A stretch of 64,000 nt of DNA, taken from positions 62,001 to 126,000 of the forward strand of contig DASTWZ010000007.1 in assembly GCA_035765635.1 (NCBI GenBank). Direction: 5' to 3'. The position numbers were made by a program, and so were the translations under genes. Below the pieces are notes generated by a model. It saw only the letters and a program-made list of their open reading frames with translations, was not told where the DNA came from and ran no database searches. The DNA comes from EW11 sp035765635. GTDB lineage: Bacteria > Verrucomicrobiota > Verrucomicrobiia > Opitutales > Opitutaceae. Positions 7,517 to 15,997 of this stretch are shown one piece after another. Each line of letters begins with the position of its first letter. Positions within the stretch are counted from its first letter, which is position 1.

Positions 7517-7882
7517 TTAGAGAACTTCAGGCGCGAGGGAGATGATCTTCATGAAGTTCTTCGCACGCAGTTCGCGCGCGACCGGGCCGAAGATACGAGT
7601 GCCCTTGGGATTACCGTCGGCACCAATGATGACGATGGCATTGCTGTCGAAGCGAAGGTAGCTGCCATCCGCCCGGCGCACTGGCGCCTTGGTGCGAACG
7701 ACGACGGCTTTCGCGACTTCACCTTTTTTCACAGAGGCATCCGTGCTGCTCTCCTTGATGTGAACGGTGATAATGTCGCCGACCGCCGCGGTGTCAGTGT
7801 TCTGACCCTTGCGGCTGATGAAGGCAGCGCGGCGCGCGCCTGTGTTGTCGGCAATTTCTAGAATGGAACGCAGTTGAATCAT
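7517..7882 (-). CDS. rplN: 50S ribosomal protein L14
   Basis: L14 lies at the subunit interface and binds the silencing factor RsfS in many bacteria. The 121-residue protein starts MIQLRSILEIADNTGARRA, has DIITVHIKESS and KAVVVRTKAPVRRADGSYLRFDSNA, and ends LRAKNFMKIISLAPEVL, all family-typical. An AGGAG sequence precedes the ATG by 8 nt, one of the clearer ribosome binding sites in this operon. Confidence 0.98.
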   Translation of the reverse strand: MIQLRSILEIADNTGARRAAFISRKGQNTDTAAVGDIITVHIKESSTDASVKKGEVAKAVVVRTKAPVRRADGSYLRFDSNAIVIIGADGNPKGTRIFGPVARELRAKNFMKIISLAPEVL

Positions 7883-7899
7883 GACGCGAATCTCCTGGG

Positions 7900-8247
7900 T
7901 TAGGCCGAGGGAGTCTCGGTGGTCTTGGTCGTCTTCGTCGGGACTTTTTCCGCGACATCGGTCTCAGTCACAGCGGCGCCAGCAACGACGGCGCGCTCGA
8001 GCACGCGGATAACGCGCCAGCGCTTGAGGCGGCTGATCGGACGCGTTTCCATGATCTCAACTTTGTCGCCAACGTGAGTCTCGTTCTTCTCGTCGTGAAC
8101 GTGCACGACGGTCTTGCGATTGATGACTTTCTCGTAGCGAGGATGCGGAACCTTGAAAGGCACCGTCACCTTGATGGATTTGTCGCCGGAACGGCTCGTG
8201 ACGAAGCCGATCAGGTCTTTGCGCTTATTACGGGTCGGAGAGGACAT
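7900..8247 (-). CDS. rpsQ: 30S ribosomal protein S17 with C-terminal extension
   Basis: S17 binds 16S rRNA early in 30S assembly. The OB-fold core shows RKDLIGFVTSRSGDKSIKVTVPF, HPRYEKVINRKTVVHVHDEKNETHVGDKVEIMETRPISRLKRWRV. E. coli S17 is 84 residues, but this product is 115. The extra part is a Thr/Lys/Ala-rich C-terminal tail from about residue 85 (VTETDVAEKVPTKTTKTTETP) that looks disordered. It lies between rpmC and rplN. Confidence 0.96.
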   Translation of the reverse strand: MSSPTRNKRKDLIGFVTSRSGDKSIKVTVPFKVPHPRYEKVINRKTVVHVHDEKNETHVGDKVEIMETRPISRLKRWRVIRVLERAVVAGAAVTETDVAEKVPTKTTKTTETPSA

Positions 8248-8273
8248 GGTCTTGATCTGTTGGAGGCCTCAGC

Positions 8274-8471
8274 TCAGGCGGCCTGAGTCTTTTTGGCGTT
8301 AGCGGCAGTTTCGAGACGGGCGATGTCCTTACGGATCGTGCGCAGTTCGTGCGTCTTCTCGACCTGACCAGTTTGTTTGCGCAGACGGAGCTGCAGGAGT
8401 TGTTCACGAGCTTCGCGCAGCTTGGTTTGCACTTCAGCCGGGGCGAGATCGCGGATTTCTTTGGAAGTCAT
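8274..8471 (-). CDS. rpmC: 50S ribosomal protein L29
   Basis: L29 is a small two-helix protein near the tunnel exit, part of the docking site for trigger factor and SRP. The 65-residue product has EIRDLAPAEVQTKLREAREQLLQLRLRKQTGQ and HELRTIRKDIARLET, a textbook L29. It stands between rplP and rpsQ. Confidence 0.97.
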   Translation of the reverse strand: MTSKEIRDLAPAEVQTKLREAREQLLQLRLRKQTGQVEKTHELRTIRKDIARLETAANAKKTQAA

Positions 8472-8496
8472 GGGCGTATCCAGTTAGTGGCTACGT

Positions 8497-8919
8497 TTAG
8501 GTTGTGCTGCCTTCGCGCACGATGAAGCGGCAATGGAAGGGCAGCTTGGCGTCAGCGAGGCGGAAGGCCTCCTTGGCGATGGTAGCTGGAACGCCTGCGA
8601 GTTCGAACAGAACAGCGCCAGGCTTGATCTGGGCAACGTAGTACTCGACTGGACCTTTACCGTGACCCATGCGGGTTTCGGCCGGCTTCTTCGTCACAGG
8701 TTTGTGCGGGAAGACGCGGATCCAGAGCTTTCCTTTGCGCTTCAAATGGCGCGAGATGGTGACGCGAGCCGCTTCGATTTGCTGACCGGTCATTGGTCCG
8801 CGCGTGAGCGACTGCAGGCCGAAATCACCAAAAGCGAGCGTATTGCCACGCTTGGCGTTACCCGTGAGGGTGCCCTTCTGTGATTTGCGGTACTTAGTGC
8901 GTGAGGGTGAAAGAGCCAT
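8497..8919 (-). CDS. rplP: 50S ribosomal protein L16
   Basis: L16 helps shape the A-site tRNA path of the 50S subunit. The product starts MALSPSRTKYRKSQKG, contains GLQSLTRGPMTGQQIEAARVTISRHLKRKGKLWIRVFPHKPVTKKPAETRMGHGKGPVEYYVA and ends with the AFRLADAKLPFHCRFIVRE segment. The ATG at 8919 gives the normal 140 residues. The frame is open for 16 more codons upstream, but that would overlap the rpsC end. Confidence 0.97.
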   Translation of the reverse strand: MALSPSRTKYRKSQKGTLTGNAKRGNTLAFGDFGLQSLTRGPMTGQQIEAARVTISRHLKRKGKLWIRVFPHKPVTKKPAETRMGHGKGPVEYYVAQIKPGAVLFELAGVPATIAKEAFRLADAKLPFHCRFIVREGSTT

Positions 8920-8930
8920 GGTCGGATAAC

Positions 8931-9563
8931 TTAGCTGTTGTCGGCGTCTTTTTTGCAGATCCAGCACTTCACGCCGATCTTGCCGTAAACGGTTTGAGCT
9001 TCAGAGAAGCCGTAATCGATGTTCTCGCGGAGCGTGTGCAGCGGAACGCGGCCTTTGCGCTGCCATTCACGGCGAGCGATATCGGCGCCGCCGAGGCGGC
9101 CCGAGCATTGAATACGGATGCCTTCCGCGCCGAGGGTCATGGCCATTTCAACGGCCTTCTTCATCGCGCGGCGGAACGCAATGCGGCGTTCGAGTTGGAG
9201 TGCGACGTTTTCGGAAACGAGCTGAGCTTCGATTTCCGGCTTCTTGACCTCCTGGATATCCAGCAGGATTTCCTTGCCGGTGAGCTTGGCCAATTCCTCT
9301 TTGATCTTCTCGATCTCCTGCCCCTTGCGACCGATAACGATGCCAGGGCGGGCGGTGTAGATTTTGACGCGAACGCGGTTCGAGGCGCGCTCGATGAAGA
9401 TGCGCGGAACGGAAGCCTGCTTGAGCTTCTCCATGAGCTTGCTGCGGATCAGTTGATCTTCAGCGAGGAGCTTGGGGAAATCTTTCTTCGTCGCATACCA
9501 GCGAGACTGCCAGTTGCGGCGGACAGCGAGACGGAAGCCGACGGGATTTGTCTTTTGGCCCAT
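8931..9563 (-). CDS. rpsC: 30S ribosomal protein S3
   Basis: S3 forms part of the mRNA entry tunnel and helicase. It starts MGQKTNPVGFRLAVRRNWQSRW, has the KH domain with RPGIVIGRKGQEIEKIKEEL, and the C-terminal domain with GAEGIRIQCSGRLGGADIARREW and PLHTLRENIDYGF. At 210 residues it is a compact S3, with the usual start and a shorter basic tail than E. coli (233). It follows rplV after 9 bp. Confidence 0.97.
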   Translation of the reverse strand: MGQKTNPVGFRLAVRRNWQSRWYATKKDFPKLLAEDQLIRSKLMEKLKQASVPRIFIERASNRVRVKIYTARPGIVIGRKGQEIEKIKEELAKLTGKEILLDIQEVKKPEIEAQLVSENVALQLERRIAFRRAMKKAVEMAMTLGAEGIRIQCSGRLGGADIARREWQRKGRVPLHTLRENIDYGFSEAQTVYGKIGVKCWICKKDADNS

Positions 9564-9572
9564 GGAAGTAAT

Positions 9573-9914
9573 TTAGTTGGTTTCGCCGTCCGAGAGGACG
9601 ATGCGGATGTGCGACATCTTCTTGCGGCGGGGCATCGCGGTGCCGCGTGCGCCAGCCTTGAAGCGTTTGAGAACCGGACCGTTTTCCACGATCGCGCTCT
9701 TCACGACGAGAGCGTCGGCGGAGAGGTTCTTGTTGTTTTCCGCATTCGCGATGGCCGACTTCAACGTCTTGACGATGAGACGAGCCGATTTGCGCGGGAT
9801 GAGGGTGAGGAGATCGACCGCTTCAGGAGCCTTGCGGCCTTGAATCGTCCGAGCGACTTCGCGCACCTTTTTGGGAGACATGCGCGCGTAGCGTGTGAGA
9901 GCTTGAACTTCCAT
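9573..9914 (-). CDS. rplV: 50S ribosomal protein L22
   Basis: L22 lines the peptide exit tunnel with its long beta hairpin, the site of some macrolide resistance changes. The product starts MEVQALTRYARMSPKKVREVART and ends RGTAMPRRKKMSHIRIVLSD, typical L22, at 113 residues. The ATG at 9914 is chosen because the conserved core begins there; the frame stays open upstream to 10040 but with no family similarity. The 174-bp gap to rpsS is unusually wide for this operon. Confidence 0.96.
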   Translation of the reverse strand: MEVQALTRYARMSPKKVREVARTIQGRKAPEAVDLLTLIPRKSARLIVKTLKSAIANAENNKNLSADALVVKSAIVENGPVLKRFKAGARGTAMPRRKKMSHIRIVLSDGETN

Positions 9915-9971
9915 TTGTTTGATTCCGTTTTCGGCGACAGCAACCCCGCTGCGGGAGCGGGACCCTGCCCT

Positions 9972-10000
9972 TTTATATTTTCTGATAAGTGAGTTGAAAA
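9972..10000 (-). promoter_or_regulatory. Possible internal promoter upstream of rplV
   Basis: On the minus strand, TTTTCA (9995-10000) and TATAAA (9972-9977) are separated by 17 bp, a fair sigma-70 type match 58 bp before the rplV start. It lies in the unusually wide 174-bp rpsS-rplV gap, which also holds the 14-bp palindrome GCGCGGCGCCGCGC at 10060-10073. The match is modest and could be chance. Confidence 0.3.
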
Positions 10001-10088
10001 TCGTAGCGCGTCGCGCGTATCGAAGAAATGAATACAGCAACGATGCTGCCCACTTCGAAGCGCGGCGCCGCGCCGAGTCGATTTGAGA

Positions 10089-10364
10089 TTAGACGGCCTT
10101 CGCGGTGTGCGCGCCGTGAGCTTTGAACACGCGAGTCGGCGCGAATTCGCCCAATTTGTGGCCGACCATGTTTTCCGTCACATAAACGGCGACGAACGCT
10201 TTGCCGTTATGAACGTTGAACGTGTGCCCAATGAAATCGGGCGTGATGGTCGAGCGACGCGACCACGTTTGGATGGGCTTGCGGCCACCGGACTTGTTCG
10301 CCTTCTCGATTTTTTCGAGAAGGTGGTAGTCGACGAAGAAGCCCTTTTTGATCGAACGTGCCAT
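10089..10364 (-). CDS. rpsS: 30S ribosomal protein S19
   Basis: S19 is in the 30S head and forms a complex with S13. The 91-residue product reads ARSIKKGFFVDYHLLEKI, then TWSRRSTITPDFIGHTFNVHNGKAFVAVYVTENMVGHKLGEFAPTR, which is diagnostic. AGGAA precedes the ATG as a weak ribosome binding site. rplB lies upstream and rplV downstream, after an unusual 174-bp gap. Confidence 0.98.
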   Translation of the reverse strand: MARSIKKGFFVDYHLLEKIEKANKSGGRKPIQTWSRRSTITPDFIGHTFNVHNGKAFVAVYVTENMVGHKLGEFAPTRVFKAHGAHTAKAV

Positions 10365-10384
10365 GGTACTGGTTCCTTAAGTGA

Positions 10385-11251
10385 TTATTTCTTGCCGCGA
10401 GGTGGGCGACCGTTCTTGCGAACAAGAATGAGGCTGTTGGAGGTCTTCGCACGACGGCGGGTCGGGAAGCCCTTGGAGAGTTGGCCCCAGGGAGACACGA
10501 GGTGCTGACGGCCGCCACCGCCCTTGGACTTACCCTGACCACCACCGTTCGGGTGATCGACGGGGTTCATCGCCATACCGCGAACGCGGGGACGGCGACC
10601 GAGCCAGCGGCTGCGACCAGCCTTGCCGAGCGATTCGTTGATATGATCGCCATTGCCCACTTCACCAATCGTCGCGCGGCACTTCGCGTTCACCAGACGG
10701 GTTTCGCCGGAAGCGAGGCGGATTTGCGCCTGGCCATTTTCAACTGCGACGAGTTCCACGGACGTTCCTGCCGTGCGAGCCAATTGGGCGCCGCGACCCG
10801 GCAAGAGCTCGACGCAATGAAGCTTCGTGGCCGGAGGAATGATTTCCAACGGATAGTTATTACCCACGATGTAGTCGTTCGTCGTGGCAGCATTCGAAGC
10901 GACGATCTTGGCGCCGACATTCAGACCTTGCGGAGCGAGAATGTAGCGCTTTTCACCGTTGGCGTAAGCGACGAGGGCGAGGTGCGCGGTGCGGTTCGGA
11001 TCGTATTCGATCGCTTGAACCGTGGCCGGCATATCGAGGATATCGCGGCGAAAATCGATCAGGCGATAGAGCTGCTTGTGACCACCGCCGCGGTGACGCG
11101 ACGTGAGACGGCCATAGCAGTTGCGACCACCGGTCTTCGATTTCGAGACGGTCAGCGCACGGAGCGGACGCTCCTTGGACAAACCCTCGGGGCGATTCAG
11201 ATTCGTGAATCGCTGCGCGGGCGTGAGAGGACGGAATTGTTTGAGAGCCAT
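10385..11251 (-). CDS. rplB: 50S ribosomal protein L2
   Basis: L2 is needed for subunit joining and supports the peptidyl transferase centre. The product shows GGGHKQLYRLIDFRRD, ATVQAIEYDPNRTAHLALVAYANGEKRYILAP, then the conserved C-terminal VRGMAMNPVDHPNGGGQGKSKGG with the critical histidine, and PWGQLSKGFPTRRRAKTSN. At 288 residues it is slightly longer than E. coli L2 (273), with an N-terminal LKQFRPLTPAQRF region as usual. Confidence 0.98.
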   Translation of the reverse strand: MALKQFRPLTPAQRFTNLNRPEGLSKERPLRALTVSKSKTGGRNCYGRLTSRHRGGGHKQLYRLIDFRRDILDMPATVQAIEYDPNRTAHLALVAYANGEKRYILAPQGLNVGAKIVASNAATTNDYIVGNNYPLEIIPPATKLHCVELLPGRGAQLARTAGTSVELVAVENGQAQIRLASGETRLVNAKCRATIGEVGNGDHINESLGKAGRSRWLGRRPRVRGMAMNPVDHPNGGGQGKSKGGGGRQHLVSPWGQLSKGFPTRRRAKTSNSLILVRKNGRPPRGKK

Positions 11252-11268
11252 GTTGGGTTTTCTCCGCG

Positions 11269-11550
11269 TTAGACGAGCTCGATTTTGTCACCGGCCTTGA
11301 GGGTCACGATGGCCTTCTTGTAGTCGGACGTCGTGCTCGGGCGGCCCGTGCGGCTGCGTTTGTTTTTGCCGCGATAGTTCTGCACGTTCACGCGGGTGAC
11401 CGTGACCTTGAAGGCCTGCTCGACGGCGGCGGCGATCGTGTGCTTCGTGGAATTCTTGCTGACTTCGAACGTGTACTGACCGAGTTCGGCCGAAAGCTTG
11501 TTCGTTTTTTCGGTCAACAGGACCTGTTTAAGTACGGTATCGGCGCTCAT
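11269..11550 (-). CDS. rplW: 50S ribosomal protein L23
   Basis: L23 sits at the tunnel exit and is the main docking site for trigger factor and SRP. The sequence has LLTEKTNKLSAELGQYTFEVSKNSTKHTIAAAVEQAFKVTVTRVNVQNYRGK, typical L23, at 93 residues. Its ATG overlaps the rplD stop (ATGA), and GGAGGAG lies about 7 nt upstream, the strongest ribosome binding site in the cluster. Confidence 0.97.
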   Translation of the reverse strand: MSADTVLKQVLLTEKTNKLSAELGQYTFEVSKNSTKHTIAAAVEQAFKVTVTRVNVQNYRGKNKRSRTGRPSTTSDYKKAIVTLKAGDKIELV

Positions 11551-12182
11551 GAATTAGCTCCTCCAACGCGAGCAATGATTTTTTCGAGCGCAGCGCTCGA
11601 GACGATGATCTTGCGGTATTGCGCCAGATCGAGGGCGTTGAGCTTGGAAGCTTCCTGCATGCTGACGCGTTGAATGTTGCGGGTCGCACGAGTGGCCTCG
11701 GCTGAAAATGTATCGTCGACGACGAGAACTTTGCCCTGTGGAGCGATGAGACCGATGACCTTGTTCATCGCGGCCGTTTTTGCGGCAGGGACTTCAAAGC
11801 GTTCGATCACGTCGATTTCACCAGCATTGGCGCGGTCAAAGAGAGCGCGGGAGAAAGCGAGAGCCTTCACCTTTGCGTTGATCTTCTTCGAGTAATCGCG
11901 CGGCTTGGGGCCGAATACGACGCCGCCACCGACCCAAAGGGGCGAGCGGATGGAGCCCGCGCGAGCGCGGCCAGTGCCTTTTTGACGCCACGGTTTCTTA
12001 CCACCACCGCGAACTTCGCCGCGGGTCTTGGTGGAGTGGGTGCCGAGGCGGTTGTTCGCGTTGATCGCCACGATGACTTCCTTCACCGCCTGGAGACCCT
12101 TGTCTCCTTCGAATGTAGGAAGGCCGGCGAAATCTTGTTCGCGCGAGGACGCGCCGTCGGGAGAAAATACTTTGAGCTTCAT
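11547..12182 (-). CDS. rplD: 50S ribosomal protein L4
   Basis: L4 lines the exit tunnel and in E. coli autoregulates the S10 operon. The product shows NRLGTHSTKTRGEVRGGGKKPWRQKGTGRARAGSIRSPLWVGGGVVFGPKPRDY, the conserved L4 loop, at 211 residues. The C-terminal part is more divergent, as is common. It overlaps rplW by 4 bp and follows rplC by 15 bp. A CGGAG sequence lies 8 nt before the ATG. Confidence 0.97.
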   Translation of the reverse strand: MKLKVFSPDGASSREQDFAGLPTFEGDKGLQAVKEVIVAINANNRLGTHSTKTRGEVRGGGKKPWRQKGTGRARAGSIRSPLWVGGGVVFGPKPRDYSKKINAKVKALAFSRALFDRANAGEIDVIERFEVPAAKTAAMNKVIGLIAPQGKVLVVDDTFSAEATRATRNIQRVSMQEASKLNALDLAQYRKIIVSSAALEKIIARVGGANS

Positions 12183-12197
12183 ATCGATGTCTCCGGG

Positions 12198-12845
12198 TTA
12201 GGCTTTCTTCGGCTGACCCTTGATCGCTGAGCGCACGATGACGTCGTCGCCATTGGCGCCTGGGATCGCACCCTTCACGAGGATGATGTTCTGTTCGGGA
12301 AGAACTTTGACGATGCGGAGATTCTGCACCGTGCGCCGTTCGCTGCCCATGTGGCCAGGCATCGCTTGATTCTTCCAAACGCGGCCGGGAGTTTGACGCA
12401 TACCCACCGAACCAATGCGGCGGTGAAACATCGAACCGTGAGAGGCCGGACCGCCGGCGACACGCCAGCGCCTCACGACACCCTGAAAGCCTTTGCCCTT
12501 GGTCACGCCGATCACATCGACGAACTGACCTTCGGTGAAGGCTGCGACGGTGACAACGTCACCGACCTTGAGCGTGGGTTCTGCGTCGAGGCGAACTTCG
12601 CTCAGTACGCGAGGCGTGTTCTCCAAGCCAGCTTTCTTGGCGTGGCCGAGTTCGCCGCCAGAGGAGTTCTTCTCCTTCTTCTGCGAGAAACCGAGTTGAA
12701 CCGCGTTATAGCCGTCGGTGGCCGTGGTCTTGACTTGGACCACCGGGCAGGGACCGGCTTCTACGACCGTGACCGGGACTAAGACGTTTTGAGCGTCATA
12801 GACCTGGGTCATGCCGAGTTTTTTGCCTACGAGAGTAGAGATCAT
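12198..12845 (-). CDS. rplC: 50S ribosomal protein L3
   Basis: L3 reaches close to the peptidyl transferase centre and nucleates 50S assembly. It begins STLVGKKLGMTQVYDAQNVLVPVTVVEAGPC, with GYNAVQLGFSQKK, then the central KGKGFQGVVRRWRVAGGPASHGSMFHRRIGSVGM and PGRVWKNQAMPGHMGSERRTVQNLRIV, all typical. At 215 residues it has the usual bacterial length. The 114-bp gap to rpsJ holds paired sequences noted separately. Confidence 0.97.
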   Translation of the reverse strand: MISTLVGKKLGMTQVYDAQNVLVPVTVVEAGPCPVVQVKTTATDGYNAVQLGFSQKKEKNSSGGELGHAKKAGLENTPRVLSEVRLDAEPTLKVGDVVTVAAFTEGQFVDVIGVTKGKGFQGVVRRWRVAGGPASHGSMFHRRIGSVGMRQTPGRVWKNQAMPGHMGSERRTVQNLRIVKVLPEQNIILVKGAIPGANGDDVIVRSAIKGQPKKA

Positions 12846-12855
12846 GGGCTAAGTG

Positions 12856-12922
12856 GTAGGTGGAATTAATTCCGTTTAGACGACCTACATTAGAAGAACT
12901 CAGAGGTGCGCGTGAGGCGCAC
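12856..12922 (-). other. Structured gap between rpsJ and rplC
   Basis: GTAGGT (12856-12861) can pair with ACCTAC (12883-12888), enclosing the perfect palindrome GGAATTAATTCC (12862-12873). A second hairpin, GTGCGC (12906-12911) with GCGCAC (12917-12922), has a 5-nt loop. Such folding upstream of L3 and L4 could serve operon feedback, but this is inference. Confidence 0.4.
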
Positions 12923-12959
12923 TTGAGCCGCTGCTATGTATGGAAGATTGGGATACGAA

Positions 12960-13268
12960 TTAGACGTTGATGGTAATGTCGACGCCGGACGGCAGGTTGA
13001 GCTTTTTCAACTCATCGACCGTTTGAGCGGTGGGTTCGATGATGTCGATCAAGCGCTTGTGCGTACGAGTTTCGAACTGCTCCATCGACTTCTTGTCGAC
13101 GTGCGGAGAGCGATTCACCGAAAGCTTTTCGATGCGCGTTGGCAGAGGAATTGGGCCGGAAACGCGGGCGCCGGAGCGCTTTGCCGTTTCCACGATCTCC
13201 AAGGCGGACTGATCGATTACACGGTAATCGAAACCTTGGAGTTTGATGCGAATGCGTTGGCCTTTCAT
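12960..13268 (-). CDS. rpsJ: 30S ribosomal protein S10
   Basis: S10 is in the 30S head and also acts with NusB in antitermination. The 102-residue product reads QRIRIKLQGFDYRVIDQSALEIVETAKRSGARVSGPIPLPTRIEKLSVNRSPHVDKKSMEQFETRTHKRLIDII, near-canonical. It follows fusA after 23 bp. As in many bacteria without tuf at this place, the str and S10 groups run straight into each other. Confidence 0.98.
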   Translation of the reverse strand: MKGQRIRIKLQGFDYRVIDQSALEIVETAKRSGARVSGPIPLPTRIEKLSVNRSPHVDKKSMEQFETRTHKRLIDIIEPTAQTVDELKKLNLPSGVDITINV

Positions 13269-13291
13269 GGCGTATAAAAAGAACGAGGAGT

Positions 13292-15481
13292 TTAGCTGCG
13301 CGCAGGAGCCTTCGACGAAGTCTCAACGATCTTCGCGAGGAGAGAATTTGGCACCTGTTCGAAGTGCGAAGGAGTGATGCCAGCGCTCGCACGTCCTTTG
13401 GACAGAGAGCGAATGTCGGTCACATAGCCGAAAAGCATTTCGAGGGGGACGAACGCGTTGATGATACAAGCGCCACCCTTGTTCTCCATGCCTTGGATCT
13501 GGCCGCGGCGACGATTGATGTCGCCCATGAGATCGCCCTGGTACTCTTCCGGCGTGGTGACTTCCACGCCCATGATCGGCTCGAGGAGGATCGGATCCGC
13601 CTTCTTCATCGCATCCTTGAAGGCGAAAATGCCGGCCATCTTGAACGCGAGTTCGGACGAGTCGACTTCGTGGAAGGACCCATCGACGATGTGAATCTTG
13701 ACGTCGACCACCGGGTGACCGGCGACCGTACCGTTGTTCGCACCTTCGAGAATACCTTCCGTGGAAGGCTTGATGAACTCCTTCGGAATTGCGCCACCGA
13801 CGATCTCGTTGATGACTTCGACGCCCTTACCTTTTTCGTTCGGCTCGATCTTGATGACGACGTGGCCGTACTGACCTTTACCACCGGACTGGCGGATGAA
13901 TTTACCTTCGCCATCGGCGGGCTTGGTCACCGTTTCGCGATACGCGATCTGCGGTTTGCCAGCGGTCGCCTCGACCTTGAACTCGCGCTTCATGCGATCG
14001 CGAATGATGTCGAGGTGCAGTTCACCCATGCCGGCGAGAATGGTTTGACCCGTGTCCGGGTCGGTCTTCACGCGCAGCGTCGGATCTTCCGCGACGAGAC
14101 GTTGCAGAGCGGTGCCCATCTTTTCCTGGTCGGCCTTCGAGTTTGGCTCGATCGACATGGAGATAACGGGCTCTGGGAACGACGGTGGCTCCAGACGGAT
14201 GTCGAAGTTCTCGTCACACAGCGTGTCGCCGGTGATCACGTCCTTCACACCCACGAGCGCGCAAATGTCGCCCGAGTAAGCCAGATCGATTTCCTCGCGA
14301 TCCATCGCGCGCATCAAAACGAGACGCGAAACGCGTTCGGAGCGGCGGGTGCGCGGATTGTAAAGCGACATACCCTTCGGCAGCGTGCCGGTGTAGACGC
14401 GATAAAAAACAATCTTACCGACGAACGGGTCGGTCCAAAGCTTGAACGCCAAACCGGCGAGCTTCGACTTGTCGTTGACAACGGCTTCCACCGGTTTGCC
14501 GTCGCTGTCCTGGCCAACCATCGGCGGGACGTCGATCGGGCTCGGGAGATAGTTGACGACGCAATCCAGCAAACGCTGAACGCCCTTCTTCTTGAAGGCC
14601 GATCCAGGGATGACGCCGGTGAACTGAAGAGAGATGGTCGCCTTGCGGACGCCGAGCATCAGCTCGTTCGTCGTGATCTCTTCGCCGCCGAGATACTTTT
14701 CAGCGATGACGTCGTCGAAATCGGAGACGGCTTCGATCAACTTGTCGCGATACTCCTTAGCCTGCTCAGCCATTTCGGCCGGAATCGGCATCGTGACAGG
14801 ATTCAAACCGAGAGGATCTTTGTCGTCGAAGCTGTAGGCGACGTTCTGAACTAGATCGACGAGACCAGAGAAGTTCTCTTCTTTGCCGATCGGGAGGAAA
14901 ATAGGATGCGCATTGGCCTTCAGCTTCTCACGCATTTCTGAAACCGCGCGGAAGAAATCGGCGCCGGTGCGGTCCATCTTGTTGATGAATGCAATGCGCG
15001 GGACGCGGTACTTGTTGGCTTGGCGCCAGACCGTTTCGGACTGCGGTTGAACACCGGCGACGGCACAGAAAACAGCGACCGCGCCATCGAGAACGCGAAG
15101 GGAACGCTCCACCTCGGCGGTGAAGTCCACGTGTCCTGGCGTATCAATAATGTTGATACGCTGTTTTATGCCCTTCCACGGACCGCAAGAGGCGTTCCAG
15201 GCGCAGGAAATAGCTGCGGCAGTAATCGTGATGCCGCGTTCACGTTCCTGCTCCATCCAGTCGGTGACGGTCGTACCTTCGTGCACCTCGCCCATCTTGT
15301 GAACGGCGCCGGAGTAGAAAAGAATACGCTCAGTGGTCGTCGTCTTGCCGGCATCGATGTGCGCGGCGATACCGATATTGCGCGTCCATTCCAGCGGGAA
15401 AGGACGTTCCTTCGCGTTAACGGGCGAGACCTTGTTCTTGTCTGTGACGACAGTAATCGTGGGAGCGGCGGAAGTGGCCAT
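13292..15481 (-). CDS. fusA: Translation elongation factor G
   Basis: EF-G is the GTPase that drives translocation and, with RRF, ribosome recycling. The G motifs are clear: AHIDAGKTTTTE (P-loop, about residues 40-51), the GITI switch, DTPGHVDF and NKMD. Domain II to V features follow, including GMGELHLDII and GVEVTTPEEYQGDLMGDINRRRG. At 729 residues it is about 25 longer than E. coli EF-G, because of a roughly 30-residue N-terminal lead and a short insertion (CAWNASCGPWKGIKQR) before the DTPG motif. It lies between rpsG and rpsJ. Confidence 0.98.
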   Translation of the reverse strand: MATSAAPTITVVTDKNKVSPVNAKERPFPLEWTRNIGIAAHIDAGKTTTTERILFYSGAVHKMGEVHEGTTVTDWMEQERERGITITAAAISCAWNASCGPWKGIKQRINIIDTPGHVDFTAEVERSLRVLDGAVAVFCAVAGVQPQSETVWRQANKYRVPRIAFINKMDRTGADFFRAVSEMREKLKANAHPIFLPIGKEENFSGLVDLVQNVAYSFDDKDPLGLNPVTMPIPAEMAEQAKEYRDKLIEAVSDFDDVIAEKYLGGEEITTNELMLGVRKATISLQFTGVIPGSAFKKKGVQRLLDCVVNYLPSPIDVPPMVGQDSDGKPVEAVVNDKSKLAGLAFKLWTDPFVGKIVFYRVYTGTLPKGMSLYNPRTRRSERVSRLVLMRAMDREEIDLAYSGDICALVGVKDVITGDTLCDENFDIRLEPPSFPEPVISMSIEPNSKADQEKMGTALQRLVAEDPTLRVKTDPDTGQTILAGMGELHLDIIRDRMKREFKVEATAGKPQIAYRETVTKPADGEGKFIRQSGGKGQYGHVVIKIEPNEKGKGVEVINEIVGGAIPKEFIKPSTEGILEGANNGTVAGHPVVDVKIHIVDGSFHEVDSSELAFKMAGIFAFKDAMKKADPILLEPIMGVEVTTPEEYQGDLMGDINRRRGQIQGMENKGGACIINAFVPLEMLFGYVTDIRSLSKGRASAGITPSHFEQVPNSLLAKIVETSSKAPARS

Positions 15482-15499
15482 AGGAACAGGCTGGACTGA

Positions 15500-15973
15500 T
15501 TACCAGCGGAGGTGAGCAAAGGCGCGATTCGCCTGTGCCATTTTGTGGGTGTCTTCTTTCTTCTTAACGACGCTGCCGGTGTTATTATAGGCATCGACGA
15601 TTTCGGCCGCCAAAGCGTCCTTCATCGGAACACCTTTGCGCGAGCCGGCAGCATCCACGATCCAACGCAGGGCCAGACTTTCCTGACGTTCGTACGAAAT
15701 TTCCACCGGCACTTGGTACGTGGCGCCACCGACGCGGCGGCTCTTCACCTCCAAGCGAGGACGGGCATTCTCCATCGCGCCGATCAGCAGATCCACCGGA
15801 TCACCCTTTTCGAGTTTCTCAGAAACCTTCTCAAAGGCACCGTAAACGATGCGCTCGGCAAGGTTCTTCTTGCCGCTCTTCATAATGACATTGACCAAGT
15901 GCGCAACCAGCGCGCTGTTGTAGCGAATATCTGGCTCGACCTGACGTTTATCGGCTCTGTGACGGCGTGACAT
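15500..15973 (-). CDS. rpsG: 30S ribosomal protein S7
   Basis: S7 starts assembly of the 30S head and contacts tRNA in the E site. The 157-residue product starts MSRRHRADKRQVEPDIRYNS and has SGKKNLAERIVYGAFEKV, NARPRLEVKSRRVGGATYQVPVEIS and RKGVPMKDALAAEIVDAYNNTGSVVKKKEDTHKMAQANRAFAHLRW at its end. It lies between rpsL (24 bp) and fusA (18 bp) in the str order. Confidence 0.98.
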   Translation of the reverse strand: MSRRHRADKRQVEPDIRYNSALVAHLVNVIMKSGKKNLAERIVYGAFEKVSEKLEKGDPVDLLIGAMENARPRLEVKSRRVGGATYQVPVEISYERQESLALRWIVDAAGSRKGVPMKDALAAEIVDAYNNTGSVVKKKEDTHKMAQANRAFAHLRW

Positions 15974-15997
15974 GGCTAAATGGGTTGTGGGCTATGA

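Noticed and set aside
13364..14854. Very long plus-strand open frame antisense to fusA
   Set aside because: Typical antisense shadow in GC-rich sequence, no domain, while fusA is certain on the other strand.
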